The position numbers and the translations under genes are program-made. Shown here one piece after another: positions 7,802 through 14,492 of a stretch of 19,257 bases of DNA; position 1 is the first letter of the stretch; each line of letters begins with the position of its first letter. Source of the DNA: Anaerolineales bacterium (GTDB lineage Bacteria > Chloroflexota > Anaerolineae > 4572-78 > NAK82); NCBI GenBank assembly GCA_024643945.1, contig JAHELX010000044.1, positions 1 to 19,257 on the forward strand, given 5' to 3'. The notes under the pieces are model-generated. The model was not told the origin of the DNA. It made no database searches and saw only the letters and a list, made by a program, of their open reading frames with translations.

Positions 7802-8129
7802 GTGAAGCCTTTGCGGCACATTGCACTCCTGTCCGCGGGAGCGGCACTCCGGCTTCGGCCTCTTCTCTCAGAACGCCGAGAAGTTGGGCATCCACTTCCC
7901 AGACTACCTGGAGACGGTCACCGGCATCGGTGTCGAAGACCCGTACTACGGCTACCCGCGCGACCACGAGCCCCGCCGCCTGATTGACACCGCTTACGCT
8001 CGTTCCCCGGTGCGGGGCAACGTCCCCTTCGTCCCGCCTACGCGGGGCTTCGTGACCACGCGCTCGCTGGGTCTGGTCATCATCAACGGAGGACAAGAAC
8101 CGGATTGGAAGGAGGTGGTGATTTGCTAG
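7802..8129 (+). pseudogene. Broken TM1410/GH114-like secreted hydrolase
   Basis: A GTG at 7802 with AGGTGA just upstream starts a signal-peptide-like stretch (VKPLRHIALLSAGAAL). After about 45 nt the homology moves into another frame, which reads SQNAEKLGIHFPDYLETV, then TGIGVEDPYYGY, then after a further gap DTAYARS...VPFV...NGGQEPD. The order and motifs match the C-terminal half of TM1410-type (GH114-related) proteins. The middle of the barrel is missing, as is the segment between DHEP and DTAYARS, and the frame changes once. The short insertion VPFVPPTRGFVTTRS looks like local scrambling. The family tail normally ends soon after EPD; here it runs on to VIC before the stop. The intact GH114 follows directly, so this is probably a lost second polygalactosaminidase-type gene. 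Confidence 0.7.
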
Positions 8130-8206
8130 ATATGCAAACGAACCTGGCCAAGGTCAAGGCGGTGAGATCCTATAGAACGATGGCAGAAATCAAGTCAGGA
8201 GGGTAA
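8123..8206 (+). CDS. Small ORF with a strong ribosome-binding site (gene-start remnant?)
   Basis: AAGGAGGTG at 8109-8117 is a full anti-Shine-Dalgarno match, placed 5 nt before TTG 8123. The frame encodes about 27 residues (LDMQTNLAKVKAVRSYRTMA...), passes ATG 8132 and stops 1 nt before the GH114 start. I do not recognise it. NLAKVKA also resembles a segment of TM1410-type proteins missing from the pseudogene just upstream. It may be a displaced piece of that gene, the start of another lost gene, or a leader peptide coupled to GH114 translation. Confidence 0.3.
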   Translation: MLDMQTNLAKVKAVRSYRTMAEIKSGG

Positions 8207-8207
8207 A

Positions 8208-9035
8208 ATGATTACGAACAAGTCTCTTATCCTGCGCTCGGTGTCAATCGTGGCTGTATTGGTGGGTCTATTGCTGATGGGTCTGCCGCATGCCGAGGGT
8301 GCCCTGCCGGGGCCCTGGTGGCAGCCCTCCCCGGGTGTGACCTGGCAATGGCAGTTGACCGGCCTGCCCGTTGACCAGTCCTACAACGTGCAAATGTACG
8401 ACATTGACCTGTTCGACAACGATGCCAGTGTCGTGGCCTCGCTGCACGCTCAGGGCCGCAAGGTCATCGCCTACTTCAGTGCCGGTTCCTGGGAGGACTG
8501 GCGGCCGGATGCCGGCCAGTTTCCAGAGGAGGTGAAGTGCAGGCGCAACGGTTGGCCAGGCGAGAGGTGGCTGGACATCCGCCGGCTTGACATCCTCGGC
8601 CCGATCATGGAGGCGCGGATGGACCTGGCTGTGCAGAAAGGCTTCGACGGCGTCGAGCCGGACAACGTGGACGCCTACTCCAACAAGAACGGCTGTCCGG
8701 GCACGATCACCTACCAGGATCAGCTCAACTACAATCAGTGGCTGGCGAACGCGGCCCACGCGCGTGGCCTGTCGGTGGGTCTGAAGAACGACATAGAGCA
8801 GGTCGTTGATCTGGAACCGTACTTCGACTGGGCGCTGAACGAACAGTGCTTCCAGTACAGGGAGTGCGACTACCCCAACGGCGGGCTGCTGAACTTCATC
8901 AACGCCGGGAAGGCTGTCTTCCAGGTTGAGTACAAACTGAGCAAGACCAAGTTCTGCCCGCAGGCTAACGCCTGGACGTTCAGTTCGATGAAGAAGAACC
9001 TCAATCTGGACGCGTGGATGGATCCGTGCTGGTAG
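8208..9035 (+). CDS. Secreted GH114 family hydrolase (endo-alpha-1,4-polygalactosaminidase type)
   Basis: 275 residues. Residues 1-31 form a Sec signal peptide (KSLILR, hydrophobic core, HAEG). The mature part is a single GH114 TIM barrel with family patterns [15 protein letters not shown] (64-71), [36 protein letters not shown] (145-157) and GLKNDIEQV. The acidic residues of the [10 protein letters not shown] strand (Glu150, Asp152) are the likely active-site groups. GH114 enzymes cleave alpha-1,4-linked galactosamine polymers, and a related domain occurs in PelA, which acts on the Pel exopolysaccharide. AGGAGG (8197-8202) lies 5 nt before the ATG. Export plus the ABC importer and AgaS-like enzyme upstream suggests extracellular depolymerisation of galactosamine-rich polymer. 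Four Cys late in the protein could form disulfides. Confidence 0.93.
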   Translation: MITNKSLILRSVSIVAVLVGLLLMGLPHAEGALPGPWWQPSPGVTWQWQLTGLPVDQSYNVQMYDIDLFDNDASVVASLHAQGRKVIAYFSAGSWEDWRPDAGQFPEEVKCRRNGWPGERWLDIRRLDILGPIMEARMDLAVQKGFDGVEPDNVDAYSNKNGCPGTITYQDQLNYNQWLANAAHARGLSVGLKNDIEQVVDLEPYFDWALNEQCFQYRECDYPNGGLLNFINAGKAVFQVEYKLSKTKFCPQANAWTFSSMKKNLNLDAWMDPCW

Positions 9036-9062
9036 ATGGCATCACGCTCGAAGGTCAGACAA

Positions 9063-9091
9063 GTGTGCTGGGCTCGTCGAGCCCAGCACAC
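9063..9091. terminator. Strong 13-bp hairpin after the GH114 gene
   Basis: GTGTGCTGGGCTC (9063-9075) and GAGCCCAGCACAC (9079-9091) pair perfectly around a 3-nt loop, beginning 28 nt after the GH114 stop. There is no T-run downstream, so it is a terminator-like or 3'-end-protecting stem rather than a canonical intrinsic terminator. It may instead be a recombination scar, since transposase debris begins about 30 nt later. Confidence 0.5.
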
Positions 9092-9121
9092 CCCAACCAT
9101 TCGACGTATGCTTCCTCCGGC

Positions 9122-9286
9122 TGGACCTTGACCATTGTCAAACGTCCGAAAGGCGCTCACGGCTTCCAGGTTTTGCCGCACCGATGGGTGGTCGAACGAA
9201 CCTTCGCCTGGTTGGGTTGGTATAGAAGGTTGGGCAAAGACCGAAGCCTTACCTGAAACCAGTGAAGCCATGATTTATGCCGCTCT
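9122..9286 (+). mobile_element. IS5-type transposase remnant (3' end only)
   Basis: The translation reads [20 protein letters not shown], then [15 protein letters not shown]. This is the C-terminal DDE transposase signature of IS5-family elements, whose catalytic Glu lies in [10 protein letters not shown]. The next conserved block, [13 protein letters not shown], is shifted by one frame, so a frameshift interrupts it. The first three-quarters of the transposase and both IS ends are missing. Homology stops abruptly at about 9286, where kinase-like sequence begins. It cannot transpose. Confidence 0.75.
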
Positions 9287-9288
9287 CC

Positions 9289-9405
9289 GGCTCGATCGTG
9301 GCGCTCAACGAGGTCAGCCGGGCCGCGTGCCGCCACGCCCTGAACCTGATCCTGGCGGCAGGTGGCCGGCTCCGCTTCGATCCCAACTTGCGCCCTGAGA
9401 TGATG
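9289..9405 (+). pseudogene. Fragment of a PfkB-type (KdgK-like) sugar kinase
   Basis: About 39 codons read GSIVALNEVSRAACRHAL, then LILAAGGRLRFDPNLRPEMM. This matches the internal segment of 2-keto-3-deoxygluconate/fructokinase-like PfkB proteins (ALNE.SR.A...A...GG...FDPNLRPE). Neither the N-terminal substrate lid nor the C-terminal GAGD motif is present. It differs from the intact kinase at 13421, whose matching segment reads SMDTNYDPSE, so it derives from a different kinase gene. It is joined in frame to unrelated sequence on its right. Confidence 0.6.
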
Positions 9406-9674
9406 CCACTGAACGTCGGCGGCAGCCTCGATCCAGGTTATCCCTTGCCAGGCAAAGTCCGGCAAGCCCAGTTCATCCTGCCGAAGGGCATGGATTGGAA
9501 AGGATTGAAGCTGAAGGCCGAGATCGAGGTAAAAGGCGTATGCTACCCGATGAGCTGGGCTTGCCACCAGAAGGCCAACCCGGATGGCACCCTCACCTTG
9601 CGGCCCACAAAGGGACTGTCGAGTTGAATGAGCATGAGGGCTGGTTTCCATACTGGCCACAAGATGGCAGGTAA
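9406..9674 (+). pseudogene. C-terminal fragment of an unidentified gene, frameshifted
   Basis: From 9406 the frame continues with FILPKGMDWKGLKLKAEIEV and YPMSWACHQKANPDGTLTLR. At about 9600-9612 the good frame shifts and reads on as KGTVELNEHEGWFPYWPQDG up to a TAA at 9672-9674. In the unshifted frame a premature stop falls at 9625-9627. The style suggests the C-terminal domain of a carbohydrate-active protein, but I do not recognise the family. It has no start of its own and is fused to the kinase slice, so it is debris of a deleted gene. Confidence 0.5.
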
Positions 9675-9728
9675 GAAACCCACTCTACTACTACTGCGGC
9701 CCACGAAAGGACTGTCGAGTTGAACGAG
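9601..9728 (+). repeat. Direct repeat pair, 32 bp, 96 bp apart
   Basis: The block 9601-9632 recurs at 9697-9728 with three mismatches. Both copies contain GGACTGTCGAGTTGAA. The first copy lies in the coding tail of the decayed gene (reading TVELNE), and the second sits just upstream of the GH4 ribosome-binding site. This indicates a small tandem duplication or two deleted copies of the same gene end. Confidence 0.75.
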
Positions 9729-9749
9729 ATGCGAGGAGGAGATTCACTT

Positions 9750-11063
9750 ATGTCTCAAATCAAGGTTACGATTATAGGTGCTGGCAGCACCGTGTTCGCC
9801 ACCGAGCTGATGACCGACATCCTCTCCACTCCGGTGCTGGAGCACGGTGTCTTTGCCCTGGTGGACATTGACGTTGAGCGGCTGGAACTGGCCCATCGCA
9901 TGGCCGAGTTCCTCATCGCTCGCAGTGGCCGGGACTGGGCCGTCGAGGCCAGCACCGACCGGACCAAGGTGCTGGCCAGGAGCGACTATGTCATCAATAC
10001 CATCGAGGTCGCCGGCCTGGCCAACGTCCGCCACGACTATGAAATCCCGCTCAAGTACGGCGTGGATCAGTGCATCGGCGACACCATTGGCCCCGGTGGG
10101 CTGTTCAAGGCGTTGCGCACGCTGCCGGCCTGGCTTGACATCCTGAAGGACGTGGAGCGCCTGACCTCTCGCGCCCTGGTCATGAATTATACCAACCCTA
10201 TGTCGCTCACCGTGCTGACCGGCATCCGGGCTTCGTCGCTGCCCATTGTCGGTCTCTGCCACTCCATCCAGCACACCTCCCAGCAACTGGCTGGCTACCT
10301 GGGCCTCCCCTACGAGGAGATTGACTGGCGCGCGGCTGGTATCAACCACCTGGCCTGGTTCGTGCAGCTTGAGCGCGATGGGAAAAACCTCTACCCGCTA
10401 TTGCGCCAGCGCATCCAGGACCCGACCATCTATGAGCAGGACCCGGTGCGCTTCGACATGATGTTGCACTTGGGCGCATTCCCCACTGAAAGCAGCGGAC
10501 ACGTCTCTGAGTACACTGGCTACTACCGCAAACGCCCTGACCTCATCCAGCGCTACTGTCGCTCCGACTACCGCGGTGAGAGTGGCTTCTACGCCAACAA
10601 CTGGCCGGCATGGCGTGCCGAGAGCGACCAGGAGATCCGTGACTATCTCTCCGGCAAGAAAGAGTTCGAGTTCGAGCGCGGTCCAGAATTCGCCTCGTAC
10701 ATCATGGAGGCTATGGAAGCCGGCACGCCGGCTGTCATCTATGGCAACGTGCTCAACACCGGCTTGATTGACAACCTGCCCCACGACGGCGTGGTCGAGG
10801 TGGCCTGCCTGGTGGATAAGAAAGGGGTGGAGCCCACCCACTTTGGGCCGTTGCCCACCCAATTAGCCATCCTCAATCAACAGCACATGGCTTTTCATGA
10901 TTTGGTTGCCGCGGCTGTGCTGGAGCAGGATCGGGAAGCGGCCGTGCATGCGTTAATGGTAGATCCACTCACGGCTGCCGTCTGCTCTTTGGCTGAAGTG
11001 CGACAGATGTTTGCAGAGATGGTTGAGGTAGAGCGTGACTATCTCCCAGAATTCCTCTTCTAG
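9750..11063 (+). CDS. GH4 family NAD-dependent alpha-glycosidase (complete)
   Basis: 437 residues, the usual GH4 length. The N-terminal Rossmann fold has the NAD-binding loop IIGAGSTVFATEL (8-20) and acidic LVDID. Then come DTIGPGGLFKALRT (111-123), NYTNPM (146-151), GLCHS with metal ligand Cys170, AAGINHLAW with ligand His200, ESSGHVSEY and RKRPDLI. AGGAGG at 9734-9739 points to ATG 9750; a TTG at 9720 is in frame but falls in the duplicated debris. It has no signal peptide and acts in the cytoplasm on imported alpha-linked sugars. It needs NAD+ and a divalent metal. It is a paralogue of the GH4 at the left edge, differing strongly between the RKRPDLI motif and the C-terminal third, which suggests a different aglycone or sugar preference. 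Alpha-galactosidase is the default call; alpha-galactosaminidase is suggested by context only. Confidence 0.95.
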   Translation: MSQIKVTIIGAGSTVFATELMTDILSTPVLEHGVFALVDIDVERLELAHRMAEFLIARSGRDWAVEASTDRTKVLARSDYVINTIEVAGLANVRHDYEIPLKYGVDQCIGDTIGPGGLFKALRTLPAWLDILKDVERLTSRALVMNYTNPMSLTVLTGIRASSLPIVGLCHSIQHTSQQLAGYLGLPYEEIDWRAAGINHLAWFVQLERDGKNLYPLLRQRIQDPTIYEQDPVRFDMMLHLGAFPTESSGHVSEYTGYYRKRPDLIQRYCRSDYRGESGFYANNWPAWRAESDQEIRDYLSGKKEFEFERGPEFASYIMEAMEAGTPAVIYGNVLNTGLIDNLPHDGVVEVACLVDKKGVEPTHFGPLPTQLAILNQQHMAFHDLVAAAVLEQDREAAVHALMVDPLTAAVCSLAEVRQMFAEMVEVERDYLPEFLF

Positions 11064-11079
11064 AGACGGGGGTTGAAGA

Positions 11080-12396
11080 ATTCTAGAATCATTACTTGAT
11101 ATCATCGCCGCCCATAAACGCGGCAGATCGGTTGGCATCTATAGCATCTGCTCGGCCCATCCTTTTGTGCTGGAAGCCTGTGTGCGTCAGGCCATCAAAA
11201 ACGCACCGCCACTGCTCATCGAGTCGACCTCGAACCAGGTGAATCAGTACGGGGGGTATACTGGCACGACCCCCTCTGACTTCCATCGCTACGTTTGGGG
11301 CATCGCCGACAAATTCAGCTTTCCCCGGGAGCGGCTCATCCTGGGGGGTGATCATCTAGGCCCCAACCCCTGGCAGCACGAACCAGCAGAAAAGGCTATG
11401 GCCAAAGCCCGAACGCTGATTCAGGATTGCGTCTCGGCCGGTTATACCAAGATTCACCTGGACGCCAGCGTGAAGTGCGCCGACGACGACCCCGACTCTC
11501 CCCTGGACAAATCAATTTCAGCCGAGCGGGCCGCCGAACTGTGCCTGGTCGCGGAGACGACTTATTTAGAATTGGACTCAATCCAGGCGGCACCGTGCTA
11601 CGTGATCGGTACGGAAGTTCCGCCGCCAGGCGGAGCGCAAGAAAATGAAGATGAACTGGCCGCGACTACAATTGGAGACGCCCAGGAGACGATTGAACTG
11701 ACCAGAGAGGCATTCAGGCGACGCAGGCTGGACGCCGCCTGGCAACGGGTTATCGCCGTGGTGGTTCAACCGGGTGTTGAATATGGTGATGACTCTCTGT
11801 TTGAATACAATCGCCAGGCGGTGTCTCAACTCTCCCGCTTTATCGAGACGGATGAGCAGCTTATCTTCGAGGCTCATTCCACCGATTATCAAACCCGCGA
11901 GGCGCTACGTGCCATGGTCGAAGACCACTTCGCCCTTCTAAAGGTAGGCCCGGCTCTCACCTTTGCTTTTCGGGAAGCTATTTTTGCCCTGGCCTTGGTG
12001 GAATCGGAGTGGCTGGCTAAACGGAAGGGGATCGAATTGTCCCATATTGTCCAGGTTCTTGACGATACTATGTCAGATAACCCGGCTCATTGGAAAAAGT
12101 ATTACGCCGGACCAGAGCCTTACATCCAATTCGCCCGCAAGTACAGCTTCAGCGATCGCTCGCGCTATTATTGGCCTGACCTGGATGTTCAGAAATCTTT
12201 GGCCCGGTTGATTGGTAACCTGCAAGCATATCCTGCACCTTTGACCCTGTTAAGTCAATTCTTGCCAGTGCAGTACGAGCGGGTCAGGGCCAGGATGCTG
12301 GCAAACACCCCCGGAGAACTGATTTACGACAAGATTGCCTCTGTTATTGCGGACTATGCGTATGCATGTGGCTACGGTCGAGCAGTGGATGTGTAG
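11080..12396 (+). CDS. gatZ: GatZ/KbaZ family protein (tagatose-bisphosphate aldolase subunit or ketose-6-P 4-epimerase)
   Basis: About 438 residues (E. coli GatZ and KbaZ are about 420-426). Family landmarks are HKRGRSVGIYSICSAHPFVL, ESTSNQVNQYGGYTGTTPSD, LILGGDHLGPNPW, GYTKIHLDASVKC, FEAHSTDYQT and LKVGPALTFAFREA. Homology begins at LLDIIAAHK, yet no ATG, GTG or TTG occurs in frame between the upstream stop (11074-11076) and GTG 11167. GTG 11167 would delete the conserved SICSAHP block. The codon where family members start is ATT at 11080. GatZ supports GatY in class II tagatose-1,6-bisphosphate aldolase, and some members of this family have been described as fructose-6-phosphate/tagatose-6-phosphate 4-epimerases. 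No GatY is present here, which favours a stand-alone enzyme acting on tagatose-6-phosphate. It lies 16 nt after the GH4 stop. Confidence 0.88.
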   Translation: MLESLLDIIAAHKRGRSVGIYSICSAHPFVLEACVRQAIKNAPPLLIESTSNQVNQYGGYTGTTPSDFHRYVWGIADKFSFPRERLILGGDHLGPNPWQHEPAEKAMAKARTLIQDCVSAGYTKIHLDASVKCADDDPDSPLDKSISAERAAELCLVAETTYLELDSIQAAPCYVIGTEVPPPGGAQENEDELAATTIGDAQETIELTREAFRRRRLDAAWQRVIAVVVQPGVEYGDDSLFEYNRQAVSQLSRFIETDEQLIFEAHSTDYQTREALRAMVEDHFALLKVGPALTFAFREAIFALALVESEWLAKRKGIELSHIVQVLDDTMSDNPAHWKKYYAGPEPYIQFARKYSFSDRSRYYWPDLDVQKSLARLIGNLQAYPAPLTLLSQFLPVQYERVRARMLANTPGELIYDKIASVIADYAYACGYGRAVDV

Positions 12397-12436
12397 AATT
12401 GACCGAGGCGCGTTTCATTTTGACAGGGGAAACTGA

Positions 12437-13411
12437 ATGACTTCACTTTCTGTTGGCAAGATCCGCCGGCTGCAGCAATGCGCTATATCGCGCGGAGTCT
12501 TCTCTATCCTAGCCATAGATCACCGCAACAACTTACGCCGGGCGCTGAATCCTCAGGACCCAAGTGCCGTGCCCGACGACGCGATGGTGGACTTCAAGTG
12601 CGCGGTCGTTGCGGCTTTGGCACCTGTGTCATCCTCTATCCTGATCGATCCAGAGTATGGTGCAACCCCAGTCATCACAAGTGGAGCGTTGCCCGGAGCA
12701 ATAGGGTTGATCGTGGCTTTGGAGCGCACTGGTTATACCGGAAGTCCCAGCCGTCGCCTGAGCGAAATCATGCCGGACTGGAGCCCACAAAGAGTCGCGC
12801 GCATGGGAGCCAGCGGTGTTAAATTGCTGGTCTACTACCATCCAGATGCGCCCACTGTGTCTGGAATTGAGACCCTGGTGGAACAGGTTGGCGCCTTGTG
12901 CCTGGAGGCTGACATCCCGCTGTTCCTTGAGCCGCTTTCCTATTCACCGGACCCAGCCCAACCCAGGCTTTTGCCCCAGGAGCGCCAACGGGTCGTGATA
13001 GAAACTGCCCGCCGGCTGACTTCTATCCCCGGCGTGGACGTGCTCAAGGCCGAGTTCCCGCTAGACATTGGGGCTGTTCCCAACGAGGCCGAGTGGCTGG
13101 CTGCTTGCCAGGAACTGACGGGGAGTTCTCGTGTCCCCTGGGTCCTCCTCAGCGCGGGAGTGGACTTTGAGACTTATTTGCGTCAGGTGGTTGCCGCCGT
13201 CCGCGCCGGGGCCAGCGGGGTTGCCGTGGGGCGGGCTGTCTGGAAGGAAGCTGTGGAACTGGCGCCGGAAGAGCGTAATGTGTTCCTGTTCACCGTCGCC
13301 AGAGAGCGAATGGCGCGTGCCACGGAGCTCTGCCAGGCGCTGGCCCACCCCTGGACTGATTTCCACTCGCCGCTCGCAATGGAGAGTCATTGGTATGAGG
13401 ACTACCCGTAG
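12437..13411 (+). CDS. LacD-like class I tagatose-1,6-bisphosphate aldolase
   Basis: 324 residues, close to LacD (about 326). It is a TIM barrel with the LacD patterns FSILAIDHRNNLRR (22-35), DFKCAVV, ILIDPEYG (69-76), GVKLLVYYHPD (127-137) and DVLKAEFPLD. Lys204 in that last motif matches the Schiff-base lysine of LacD, and Lys129 the second conserved active-site lysine. The reaction splits tagatose-1,6-bisphosphate to dihydroxyacetone phosphate and glyceraldehyde-3-phosphate. AGGGGA lies upstream of ATG 12437, and GGAG overlapping its stop serves the kinase gene 9 nt downstream. With the AgaS-like isomerase and PfkB kinase it completes a tagatose-6-phosphate route. Related LacD-like aldolases for other ketose phosphates, such as sulfofructose-type aldolases, are less likely alternatives. 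Confidence 0.87.
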   Translation: MTSLSVGKIRRLQQCAISRGVFSILAIDHRNNLRRALNPQDPSAVPDDAMVDFKCAVVAALAPVSSSILIDPEYGATPVITSGALPGAIGLIVALERTGYTGSPSRRLSEIMPDWSPQRVARMGASGVKLLVYYHPDAPTVSGIETLVEQVGALCLEADIPLFLEPLSYSPDPAQPRLLPQERQRVVIETARRLTSIPGVDVLKAEFPLDIGAVPNEAEWLAACQELTGSSRVPWVLLSAGVDFETYLRQVVAAVRAGASGVAVGRAVWKEAVELAPEERNVFLFTVARERMARATELCQALAHPWTDFHSPLAMESHWYEDYP

Positions 13412-13420
13412 GAGCACATT

Positions 13421-14353
13421 ATGAAAGAATTTGACATCCTGGCCGTCGGCGAGCTAAACGCGGACCTGATTCTGTATGGTGATGTCACCCCCGAGTTCGG
13501 TCAGGTGGAGAAGTTGATCGAGAGCGCCGACCTCACCCCAGGCAGTTCCACCGGTATCTTCGCGTGCGGAGCGGCTCAACTCGGGTTGCGGGTCGCGTTT
13601 ATTGGGAAAGTAGGAGACGATGAATTTGGGCATTTCTTGTTGCGAGAACTGGAAAGGCGCGGCATTGATGCCTCTGGTGCGGTGATCGATCCCCATCTTA
13701 AGACGGGCCTGACTGTCATTCTCTCACGTGGTACCGATCGGGCCATATTGACCTTTCCAGGCTGCATCCCGGCCCTGCACTACGAAGAAATCGACCTCAG
13801 CTACCTGGCGCGCGCCCGCCACCTGCACATCGGGAGCTACTTCCTGCTGGACGCTCTGCGTCCCAACCTCCCCGCCCTCTTCGACCTGGCACACACGCAC
13901 GCGCTCACCGTGTCTATGGACACCAACTATGATCCTAGCGAGACATGGGACGATGGGCTCTGGGAGTGCCTGGAACGCACCGACATTTTCTTGCCCAATG
14001 AAGCAGAGTTGCGCGCCATCTTTCAGGCCATCGCTCGCAAGAAGGGCACCCTTGAGACGAGCCTGAACTTTTTCGCTCAGCATATTCCCACGGTAGCAGC
14101 CAAGCTGGGTGCACAGGGGGCCATCGCTCAGCGAGGTAAGGAGGTAACCAAGGCCAATGCGCTTTCGCTTGAGGTCGTGGATACCACTGGCGCAGGGGAC
14201 ACTTTCGACGCCGGCTTCATCTACGGTCATCTGGCAGGGTGGAACCTCCAGCGCACCCTGCGTTTTGCTTGCATTTGTGGCTCGCTATCTATCCGCGCAG
14301 CAGGTGGCACTGAGGCCCAACCCACCTCTAAGGAGGTACTGAACTTGATGTAG
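13421..14353 (+). CDS. PfkB family carbohydrate kinase, likely tagatose-6-phosphate kinase
   Basis: 310 residues of ribokinase fold. N-terminal VGELNADLIL (9-18) and ADLTPGSSTGIFACGAAQLG (substrate and lid region) are followed by FIGKVGDDEFG. The C-terminal signature VDTTGAGDTFDAGFIYG has catalytic base Asp260 and the anion-hole GAG. ATG 13421 has GGAG 6 nt upstream. It directly follows the LacD-like aldolase, so phosphorylation of tagatose-6-phosphate to the 1,6-bisphosphate is the most economical role. It could instead phosphorylate the incoming amino sugar, a step otherwise unaccounted for in this window. It is cytoplasmic and ATP-dependent. It is the last gene of the sugar locus. Confidence 0.87.
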   Translation: MKEFDILAVGELNADLILYGDVTPEFGQVEKLIESADLTPGSSTGIFACGAAQLGLRVAFIGKVGDDEFGHFLLRELERRGIDASGAVIDPHLKTGLTVILSRGTDRAILTFPGCIPALHYEEIDLSYLARARHLHIGSYFLLDALRPNLPALFDLAHTHALTVSMDTNYDPSETWDDGLWECLERTDIFLPNEAELRAIFQAIARKKGTLETSLNFFAQHIPTVAAKLGAQGAIAQRGKEVTKANALSLEVVDTTGAGDTFDAGFIYGHLAGWNLQRTLRFACICGSLSIRAAGGTEAQPTSKEVLNLM

Positions 14354-14375
14354 GTGATCCATAGGGAACTGTTCC

Positions 14376-14404
14376 TTGTCATCTGTGTCGACAATGTGTA
14401 CAAT
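14376..14404 (+). promoter_or_regulatory. Promoter of the Nudix gene
   Basis: TTGTCA (14376-14381), a 17-nt spacer, and TACAAT (14399-14404) each differ by one base from the sigma70 consensus. The predicted start near 14411 leaves a leader of about 80 nt before GTG 14493. This makes the Nudix gene independent of the sugar locus. A weak AGGGAA/TTCCTT hairpin just upstream (about 14363-14377) might end the kinase transcript but lacks a T-run. Confidence 0.6.
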
Positions 14405-14492
14405 AGCGGCAATGACTCCCCAGACTGAGGCTCGGTGGAGGTAGGATTGGGCCAGGAATGGGTTATTTCTTGCATGTATAGGAGCCAACGAC

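Noticed and set aside
9277..9627. 116-codon frame as an intact hypothetical gene
   Set aside because: Its N-terminal third is a kinase slice and the rest an unrelated C-terminus that reads better after a frameshift; treated as fused debris.
9720..9749. TTG 9720 as the start of the second GH4
   Set aside because: The added residues lie in a duplicated repeat and run across the AGGAGG that serves ATG 9750.
9744..10349. 201-codon antisense frame in the second GH4
   Set aside because: It lies opposite conserved GH4 motifs and has no start context or domain.
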